From: Candidatus Nealsonbacteria bacterium RIFCSPHIGHO2_02_FULL_43_13
GTDB lineage: Bacteria; Patescibacteriota; Minisyncoccia; Minisyncoccales; MHMH01
NCBI GenBank assembly: GCA_001819295.1
Contig: MHMD01000004.1
Location: 875 to 11,138 of the forward strand
Direction of reading: 5' to 3'
Length of the DNA: 10,264 nt
The notes under the pieces are model-generated. The model made no database searches. It had not been told where the DNA came from and saw nothing but the letters and a program-made list of their open reading frames with translations. Both the position numbers and the translations under genes were made by a program. Each line of letters starts with the position of its first letter. Positions within the stretch are counted from its first letter, which is position 1. Shown here piece after piece: positions 6,066-10,264 of the stretch.

Positions 6066-6869
6066 ATGATTCCTTTGCCGTCTCAACCAAAAATAATCGA
6101 AAAGAAAGACTCTTCAGCTATCTTTGAAATAGCGGGTCTTTACCCGGGCTATGGCATTACTATCGGCAATAGTCTGCGCCGAGTTTTGCTTTCTTCATTG
6201 CCGGGAGCGGCTGTCACTCAAGTTAAAATTAAGGGGGCACAGCACGAGTTTTCAACAATCCCCGGAGTGATGGAGGACGTCATCACTACTCTTTTAAATA
6301 TTAAACAGCTTAGATTCAAACTGCACACTGACGAGTCCCAGAGAGCCACTCTTTCGGTTAAGGGAATCAAGGCAGTGAAAGCTTCGGCTTTTGAAGTGCC
6401 TAGCCAACTTGAATTAGTGAATAAAGACGCGCCCGTGGCCACGTTGACGGCCAAGTCAGCTTCACTCGAAATAGAAATTTTAGTAGAGAAAGGTTTGGGT
6501 TACGAACCGGTAGAATCAAGAAAAATGGGTAAGTTGGAAATCGGCACGATCGCCGTTGACGCTATTTTTACTCCGGTCAGAAAAGTGAGTTACCGGGTTG
6601 AGAACATGAGGGTGGGAGAAAGGACTGATTTTGATAAATTAATTTTGGAACTGGAAACCGACGGGACATTAACTCCGGAAGAGGTTTTTTCCCAGGCAGC
6701 TGACATTTTAGTCAAGCATTTTGTTTTACTGCAAGAATCATTTAAAGAAGCGGCCGCCCCTCTCGGGAGCGAGCCTCGCCCGAAAAGAATTGGGCGGGAA
6801 AAACCGGTCAAAAAGAGCAGAGAAAAGAATAAAAAACATGAGAAAAAGACAAAGCGGAAGAAAGTTTAA
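6066..6869 (+). CDS. rpoA: RNA polymerase alpha subunit, lacking the C-terminal domain
   Basis: The alpha subunit dimerises and is the platform on which beta and beta' assemble. The N-terminal domain is complete: ITIGNSLRRVLLSSLPGAAV near residue 32, FSTIPGVMEDV, LGYEPVE, the VDAIFTPVRKVSYRVEN segment and DFDKLILELETDGTLTP. At 267 residues it is shorter than the usual 310-330: after the dimerisation helix the sequence turns into a Lys/Arg-rich tail (from about 235, KPVKKSREKNKKHEKK) with no helix-hairpin-helix C-terminal domain. Upstream-element contact and activator contact through that domain would thus be missing; the basic tail could bind DNA or RNA without specificity (inference). The tail's last 32 bases overlap rplQ in another frame. 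Confidence 0.95.
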   Translation: MIPLPSQPKIIEKKDSSAIFEIAGLYPGYGITIGNSLRRVLLSSLPGAAVTQVKIKGAQHEFSTIPGVMEDVITTLLNIKQLRFKLHTDESQRATLSVKGIKAVKASAFEVPSQLELVNKDAPVATLTAKSASLEIEILVEKGLGYEPVESRKMGKLEIGTIAVDAIFTPVRKVSYRVENMRVGERTDFDKLILELETDGTLTPEEVFSQAADILVKHFVLLQESFKEAAAPLGSEPRPKRIGREKPVKKSREKNKKHEKKTKRKKV

Positions 6870-7188
6870 CAGGGAAAGCGGCCAAAGGAGAGCGTTGCTG
6901 AAAGGCTTAGCCACCGCTCTTATTTTGAAAGAAAGAATTCAAACCACCGAGGCGAAAGCCAAAGAGGCTTCTTCTTACGTTGAAAAATTTATCACCATTG
7001 CCAAAAAAGGAGATTTGAATTCGAAAAGAAGGCTTCTCCAGTTTTTTGCGCCCAAGGTCGTTAAGAAACTGACACAAGAGATCGTCACGCGCTATCAAGC
7101 AAGAAAAGGAGGCTACACCAGAGTCATCAAGCTTGGCCAAAGATTTAGCGACGGGTCAAGAATGGCTTTAATCGAATTTATTAAGTGA
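6838..7188 (+). CDS. rplQ: 50S ribosomal protein L17
   Basis: Large-subunit protein near the exit tunnel. 116 residues. It starts MRKRQSGRKFNRESGQRRAL, equivalent to the family's MRHr---rkLnR-s-hR, and ends with GYTRVIKLGQRFSDGSRMALIEFI, which is typical, although split here by nothing unusual. I chose the ATG at 6838 because of that start; an in-frame ATG at 6721 would run 117 bases further into rpoA with no L17 similarity. The gene overlaps the rpoA tail by 32 bases, suggesting translational coupling. rplM begins 2 bases after the stop. Confidence 0.96.
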   Translation: MRKRQSGRKFNRESGQRRALLKGLATALILKERIQTTEAKAKEASSYVEKFITIAKKGDLNSKRRLLQFFAPKVVKKLTQEIVTRYQARKGGYTRVIKLGQRFSDGSRMALIEFIK

Positions 7189-7190
7189 TT

Positions 7191-7538
7191 ATGAAAAGAC
7201 AAACTTTAACCATTGACGCCGAAGCCCAGTCTATAGGCAGAATAGCTGTGAAGATTGCCTTAGCCTTAAGGGGCAAGCACCGGCCGAATTATCAACCGAA
7301 TCAGGATTTGGGCGATTTCGTGGTGGTAAAGAATATCGCGAAGGTTAAATTTACCGGCAAGAAATTAGAAAAAAAGAAATATTATCATCATACTTCTTAT
7401 TCCGGCGGTTTAAGGGCAGTGCCCATGAAAAAAATTTGGTCCCAGAACCCGGCCGAAGTTTTAAAAAAGGCGGTTTGGGGGATGTTGCCGAAGAATAAAT
7501 TGAGGTCAGAACAAATAAAAAGATTGAAATGCCAATAA
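7191..7538 (+). CDS. rplM: 50S ribosomal protein L13, short form
   Basis: Early-assembly protein of the large subunit. 115 residues against about 142 in E. coli. The conserved pieces are there: IDAEAQSIGRIAVKIALALRGK, NYQPNQDLGDFVVVKNIAKV, KKYYHHTSYSGGLR, then AVWGMLPKNKL near the end. The missing length is mostly at the N-terminus and the C-terminal tail. The ATG at 7191 is preferred over a GTG at 7185, which overlaps the rplQ stop. Pairing with rpsI is the usual bacterial arrangement, here with a 10-base overlap. Confidence 0.95.
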   Translation: MKRQTLTIDAEAQSIGRIAVKIALALRGKHRPNYQPNQDLGDFVVVKNIAKVKFTGKKLEKKKYYHHTSYSGGLRAVPMKKIWSQNPAEVLKKAVWGMLPKNKLRSEQIKRLKCQ

Positions 7539-8002
7539 CAACCCCGTCTGCCGACAGGCAGGCAAAAAAAATCAAAAAAGCGAAACCCGAGATTGCCAAA
7601 GAGGTAAAGTCACTTCATTTTTTTGAAGCTGTCGGCCGAAGAAAAACGGCCGTAGCTCGCGTTCATCTTCAGGCTCAAGCCTCTAAAGAGTTTGCGATCA
7701 ACGGCCGGTCTTTGGATAAATATTTTCCTGCTCCGGAACTTCAGCAAATTGCCCTGTCTTCTTTAGAGAAAATGAATTGCCGTGATAAATTTAGCGTGAC
7801 GGCTAAAGTCAACGGAGGGGGATTGCACGCTCAAGCGGAGGCTTTAAGGCACGGGATAGCCAGAGCCTTAACCGAATTTAATCCCGAATTCCATAACCAA
7901 CTTAAAAAAGCCGGCTTTTTGACCAGAGATTCCCGCATGAGGGAACGCAAGAAGTTCGGTTTAAAGCGCGCCCGCCGAGCTCCGCAGTGGACGAAACGGT
8001 AA
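7529..8002 (+). CDS. rpsI: 30S ribosomal protein S9
   Basis: Small-subunit head protein whose C-terminal tail contacts P-site tRNA. 157 residues. The conserved body begins near residue 33 (FFEAVGRRKTAVARVHL) and continues through INGRSLDKYF, VNGGGLHAQAEALRHGIARAL, LTRDSRMRERKKFGLKRARRAPQ and the required basic end WTKR (usual QFSKR). The first ~30 residues are an extension beyond the core; codons 6-12 of it lie in a short palindrome at 7546-7563. It overlaps rplM by 10 bases. Last gene of the operon; a palindrome doublet starts 8 bases after its stop. Confidence 0.95.
   Translation: MPITTPSADRQAKKIKKAKPEIAKEVKSLHFFEAVGRRKTAVARVHLQAQASKEFAINGRSLDKYFPAPELQQIALSSLEKMNCRDKFSVTAKVNGGGLHAQAEALRHGIARALTEFNPEFHNQLKKAGFLTRDSRMRERKKFGLKRARRAPQWTKR
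7546..7563. repeat. short palindrome inside the S9 N-terminal extension
   Basis: GTCTGCC-GACA-GGCAGGC, a 7-bp stem with one G-T wobble. It encodes residues SADRQA in the non-conserved extension of S9. Its composition differs from the surrounding AT-rich sequence, which suggests an inserted interspersed repeat kept in frame; only one copy is in the window, so this is inference. Confidence 0.45.
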
Positions 8003-8009
8003 CGATGTT

Positions 8010-8060
8010 GGGAGGTCGGACCTCCCGAAATTAACGTAATGTCAGGAGGTCGGACCTCTC
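8010..8060 (+). repeat. double-palindrome element, copy A (leader of the nuclease gene)
   Basis: Two palindromes, GGGAGGTC-G-GACCTCCC at 8010-8026 and GGAGGTC-G-GACCTC plus T at 8045-8059, joined by an 18-base linker that reads GAAATTAACGTAATGTCA. It matches copy B (9477-9527, opposite strand) at 45 of 50 positions, linker included. It ends 9 bases before the ATG of the nuclease gene and starts 8 bases after the rpsI stop. The second palindrome contains AGGAGGT, so a Shine-Dalgarno-like sequence is locked in a hairpin with its own complement. Confidence 0.85.
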
Positions 8061-8069
8061 GGATCTTTT

Positions 8070-8753
8070 ATGCTTAAGGAACTCATCGATCAGTTTTATT
8101 TAGATAAGGAGAAAGACAGGGAGCAGAATCATTTTTATATTACCGATGCCGGCAAGTGCGCCCGCGCCGTTTTTTTTAAGTTTAAAAATATGCCGCGGGA
8201 AAAAATGGAAGCCCGGATGTTGCGGCTGTTTGATCACGGCGATTATATCCAGATGCAGATTTTAAATTCCCTTTTTAGTCTAGGGATTGTGCGGGCTTCT
8301 GAAGTCCAGATTCCTCCCCAGGGATTGGTTTCGGGCCGGGCGGACGCCATCGTCACCTTAAACAACGAACTTTATGTGGTTGACTTTAAAAGCATGAACA
8401 GCATGCTTTTTAGGAAATTAGAAGCTCCCAAGGAAGAGAATGTCAACCAGATACAGCTTTACATGCATTATTTTGGTATTCCCAAAGGGATATTGCTTTA
8501 CATGAGCAAAGATACTTCGGAATTGAAAGATTTCCTCGTTCAATACAATGCTGATTTGGTTCAGGGGCTTATTAAAGGATTAGAAAATCTCGATCAAAAA
8601 ATTAAAACCAATATCGTGCCCGAACAATTGCCCGATTTCCCGCGCAATTGGCAATGCACTTACTGCTCGTTTCGAGACATTTGCTCTAGCGCCGGCAAGG
8701 GCGAATTGCCATGGGGCGATTTTAAAAAGAATATTGAGAAGTTAGGGGAGTAA
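8070..8753 (+). CDS. Cas4/AddB-like Fe-S PD-(D/E)XK nuclease
   Basis: A 227-residue protein of the RecB-type nuclease superfamily. The active-site series is complete: His56 (FDHGDY), GRAD with Asp92, Asp105-Phe-Lys107 (VVDFKS) and the QIQLYMHYFG motif (Gln129, Tyr131). Four cysteines in the Cas4/AddB arrangement, Cys30 and then Cys196, Cys199, Cys205 (CTYCSFRDIC), would hold a [4Fe-4S] cluster. Family members cut single-stranded DNA, in Cas4 during CRISPR spacer processing and in AddB during recombination. No CRISPR array or cas gene is in the window, so a role in DNA repair or processing is more likely, but the substrate cannot be read from the sequence. Preceded by repeat copy A; its 3' end overlaps the convergent PEGA gene by 12 bases. 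Confidence 0.85.
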   Translation: MLKELIDQFYLDKEKDREQNHFYITDAGKCARAVFFKFKNMPREKMEARMLRLFDHGDYIQMQILNSLFSLGIVRASEVQIPPQGLVSGRADAIVTLNNELYVVDFKSMNSMLFRKLEAPKEENVNQIQLYMHYFGIPKGILLYMSKDTSELKDFLVQYNADLVQGLIKGLENLDQKIKTNIVPEQLPDFPRNWQCTYCSFRDICSSAGKGELPWGDFKKNIEKLGE

Positions 8754-9464
8754 GTTTTTAGAAACAGAGAGAACTTTTTCGCTCAAAACATAGAGTTTGC
8801 CGCTTGAGAAGTCCCAAAACATTTCAGGATTTTTAAATTCTGCGATATCAACCACATTTAATCTGTCTCGGTCGTCGATTTCGGCGACTTTTAATTTATC
8901 CCCGACGTTAAAAATCAAATAATAATCATTGAGCCAAAAAATCTTGCCGATGATTTCAGAAAAGCGAGTGAGGAAGATTTTTTTCTCTTCTTTGGGAAAA
9001 GAAATCCAGATTTCGTGGTCGTCTGCTTCGATGACCTTCTGACCATCCGAAGAAGTAGCGTTGCCGGTAATTTTAGGCAAAGGAGAGCTGGTTGTAGTAA
9101 AATTAATGTTTTGAGGAATTAAGGTAATATTTTTAGCTTCAGTGACTCGTCTCTCTTCCACAGTCAAAGTTTTTTGCCAAGAATAATAGCCGTCTTTTTT
9201 TATTTCTGCGTAATACGTTTTGGGTAAGAGATTCTCAATAAGAGAAGAACTCGTAAAGACAGATGTCGTATTTTTAAATTTGCTGTTTAAATAAACTTCG
9301 GCGCTCCGCGGCGCCACTTTGAAATAAAGTCCGCCGGTTTGCACTACCTTTCTCGTTTCAAAATCAAAGCGGTATCCCTGGGAATATAAAATGATTGATG
9401 GGGCCGTGAGCGCAAACAAAAAAACGCAGATAGCAAAGAGGATTGTTCTTGTTTTTTTATTCAT
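8742..9464 (-). CDS. PEGA-domain membrane-anchored protein
   Basis: A 240-residue protein. One N-terminal transmembrane helix (about residues 7-27, ILFAICVFLFALTAPSIILY) is followed by YSQGYRFDF, then a PEGA domain at about 43-112 (LYFKVAPRSAEVYLNSKF, LPKTYYAEIKKDGYYSWQ, TLTVEERRVTEAKNITLIP). The rest is beta-rich, like the propeller-type regions that follow PEGA in related proteins, but short. PEGA domains are found in surface and wall-associated proteins; a precise function is unknown. I start at the ATG at 9464 because the signal-anchor begins there; the frame stays open to 9563, but that extension runs through repeat copy B and the promoter. Convergent with the nuclease gene. Confidence 0.75.
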   Translation of the reverse strand: MNKKTRTILFAICVFLFALTAPSIILYSQGYRFDFETRKVVQTGGLYFKVAPRSAEVYLNSKFKNTTSVFTSSSLIENLLPKTYYAEIKKDGYYSWQKTLTVEERRVTEAKNITLIPQNINFTTTSSPLPKITGNATSSDGQKVIEADDHEIWISFPKEEKKIFLTRFSEIIGKIFWLNDYYLIFNVGDKLKVAEIDDRDRLNVVDIAEFKNPEMFWDFSSGKLYVLSEKVLSVSKNLLP

Positions 9465-9476
9465 AAAACGATTTTT

Positions 9477-9527
9477 GGAGGTCCGACCTCCTAACATTAC
9501 TTTAATTTTGGGAGGTCGGACCTCCCC
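9477..9527 (-). repeat. double-palindrome element, copy B (leader of the PEGA gene)
   Basis: Palindromes GGAGGTC-C-GACCTCC (9477-9491) and GGGAGGTC-G-GACCTCCC (9510-9526) with an 18-base linker. Read on the minus strand it matches copy A at 45 of 50 positions and has the same orientation relative to its gene: it ends 12 bases before the PEGA ATG (copy A ends 9 bases before its ATG). The minus-strand palindrome nearest the gene contains AGGAGGT, again sequestered by its own complement. Confidence 0.85.
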
Positions 9528-9534
9528 ATATTGA

Positions 9535-9563
9535 ATAATACTCCATCGATACCCCGAAATCAA
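9535..9563 (-). promoter_or_regulatory. promoter of the PEGA gene
   Basis: On the minus strand TTGATT (9563-9558), a 17-base spacer, then TATTAT (9540-9535). The expected transcript start, about 9528, falls at the outer edge of repeat copy B, so the whole element would form the 5' untranslated region of the PEGA mRNA. Confidence 0.55.
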
Positions 9564-9573
9564 TTCGTATATG

Positions 9574-9596
9574 TGATGGATATCGGATATCCATCA
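9574..9596. repeat. 23-base palindrome in the transposase promoter
   Basis: Perfect inverted repeat with 11-base arms TGATGGATATC/GATATCCATCA around a single G. It overlaps the -35 position of the transposase promoter. A copy differing at one base lies inside the transposase gene at 9760-9782. It shares the central TCGGA with the GGAGGTCGGACCTCC repeats but is otherwise different. Confidence 0.85.
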
Positions 9597-9601
9597 ATCC
9601 G

Positions 9602-9610
9602 TGTTATAAT
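9602..9610 (+). promoter_or_regulatory. extended -10 promoter of the RAYT gene
   Basis: TGTTATAAT gives a consensus -10 (9605-9610) with the extended TG. The -35 position (9582-9587, ATCGGA) is inside the palindrome and is not a consensus box. The ATG lies only 6 bases after the -10, so the mRNA would be leaderless or nearly so. A protein bound at the palindrome would cover the promoter. Confidence 0.6.
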
Positions 9611-9616
9611 TTATTA

Positions 9617-10264
9617 ATGGAATCTATTTTTTATCATACCTATAATCGAGGGGTTGAGAAACGCAAGATATTTATGGATGGCACGGATTACTTGCGGTGC
9701 GTACATGATCTTTACGAATTTAACGACACCGATGCTGTTATTAATCTCAATCGGCGATTTGATGGATATCGGATATCAATCAATGGAGCTTCTACGGAAA
9801 AATCAAGAAACAAGTTAATAGATATTATTATTTGGTGTTTGATGCCCAATCATTATCATCTTTTTTCTACTCCGAAAATTGAGAACGGTCTTTCAAGATT
9901 CCATCAAAAATTTGGGATAGGTTTCAGTAATTTCTTTAATACCAAATATAAAAGGAGTGGGGTATTATTCCAAGGAAAATATAAAAAGGTTCAAGTTGCC
10001 GATGACACCCAGATGGCCCAATTGGTTTGTTATATCCATTCAAACCCGCTAGATTTATGGAAGCCTGGTTGGAAAGAGAGCGGTTTGACAAATTTAGAGA
10101 TTCAAAACGCCCTGAAGTTTTTAGAAAAAGAATACCGGTGGTCTAGTCATCTAGATTATCTCGGAATTAAAAATTTTCCATCGTTGATTAGCAATAATGA
10201 ATTTTTGATTAATTTTTTCGGCGGGCCGGCGGGATATCGAGAGTTTTTTATTAATTGGCTGAAA
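9617..10264 (+). CDS. REP-associated tyrosine transposase (RAYT, Y1/HUH), 3' end outside window
   Basis: A single-strand transposase of the IS200-like Y1 superfamily in its REP-associated branch. 216 residues are visible with no stop. The N-terminus YHTYNRGVEKRKIF is typical; the HUH motif is H79-Y80-H81 within LMPNHYHLF; the probable catalytic tyrosine is Y139 in CYIHSNP; YRWSSHLDYLG (173-183) matches the conserved W-S-S region. RAYTs bind and cleave short palindromic repeats near their own gene and are thought to spread them. A palindrome overlaps this gene's promoter and a near-identical copy lies in frame at codons 48-56, in a stretch that is variable in relatives as I recall them. All motifs seen are intact, so the gene may be active. 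Confidence 0.9.
   Translation, partial: MESIFYHTYNRGVEKRKIFMDGTDYLRCVHDLYEFNDTDAVINLNRRFDGYRISINGASTEKSRNKLIDIIIWCLMPNHYHLFSTPKIENGLSRFHQKFGIGFSNFFNTKYKRSGVLFQGKYKKVQVADDTQMAQLVCYIHSNPLDLWKPGWKESGLTNLEIQNALKFLEKEYRWSSHLDYLGIKNFPSLISNNEFLINFFGGPAGYREFFINWLK
9759..9783. repeat. copy of the promoter palindrome inside the RAYT reading frame
   Basis: Bases 9760-9782 match the palindrome at 9574-9596 at 22 of 23 positions (C to A at one arm base). The inverted repeat here can be read as 12-base arms with one mismatch around a G. It encodes FDGYRISIN without disturbing the frame. Confidence 0.85.

Noticed and set aside
6721..6837. Upstream start for rplQ
   Set aside because: The added 39 residues are an out-of-frame reading of the rpoA tail; the L17 signature starts at 6838.
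8010..9527. CRISPR array
   Set aside because: The repeats are two inverted doublets 1.4 kb apart with a conserved linker, not regularly spaced direct repeats with unique spacers; a Cas4-like gene alone is not evidence.
9465..9563. Longer PEGA protein starting at 9563 on the minus strand
   Set aside because: The extra 33 codons run through the promoter and repeat copy B and would precede the membrane anchor; the ATG at 9464 fits the signal-anchor start.

Overview
The window looks like a piece of a Candidate Phyla Radiation (Patescibacteria, probably Parcubacteria) genome. The reasons are the AT-rich coding sequence, very compact housekeeping proteins (an alanyl-tRNA synthetase of 559 residues, an RNA polymerase alpha subunit without its C-terminal domain, a 115-residue ribosomal protein L13), mostly absent Shine-Dalgarno sequences, and protein types common in that group: a baseplate J-like membrane protein, a PEGA-domain protein, a Cas4-like nuclease, and divergent IS110 and REP-associated transposases. 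This placement is inferred from gene content; no 16S rRNA gene is present.

Region 1 (1-1134) is accessory. It opens with the C-terminal half of an IS110-family transposase, followed by a three-hairpin stretch ending in a strong intrinsic terminator. Then comes a perfect sigma70 consensus promoter driving a 23-codon ORF with a perfect Shine-Dalgarno sequence, then a hairpin that repeats that Shine-Dalgarno sequence, and finally an uncharacterised, possibly structured stretch ending in a terminator 18 bases before alaS.

Region 2 (1135-4153) holds a minimal alaS, whose last codons and stop lie inside a 51-base inverted-repeat element, and a membrane-anchored protein with a baseplate J-like region.

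Region 3 (4199-8002) is a tight translation/transcription operon with its own extended -10 promoter: infA, rpmJ, rpsM, rpsK, rpsD, rpoA, rplQ, rplM, rpsI. It makes initiation factor 1, five 30S/50S proteins of the classic alpha-operon neighbourhood, RNA polymerase alpha, and the L13/S9 pair. Several genes overlap.

Region 4 (8003-9464) is a convergent pair: a Cas4/AddB-like Fe-S PD-(D/E)XK nuclease on + and a PEGA-domain membrane protein on -. Each start codon is preceded at almost the same distance by a copy of one ~50-base double-palindrome element built on GGAGGTC-N-GACCTCC.

Region 5 (9528-10264) starts a REP-associated (RAYT/Y1 HUH) transposase that runs off the window. A 23-base palindrome lies in its promoter and recurs, with one change, inside its reading frame. 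Taken together, the window carries at least four different short palindrome families in intergenic or coding positions next to a transposase of the type known to mobilise such repeats. The most interesting unexplained items are the paired leader elements, the transposase-associated palindrome, and the RNA-like block downstream of the IS110 gene.
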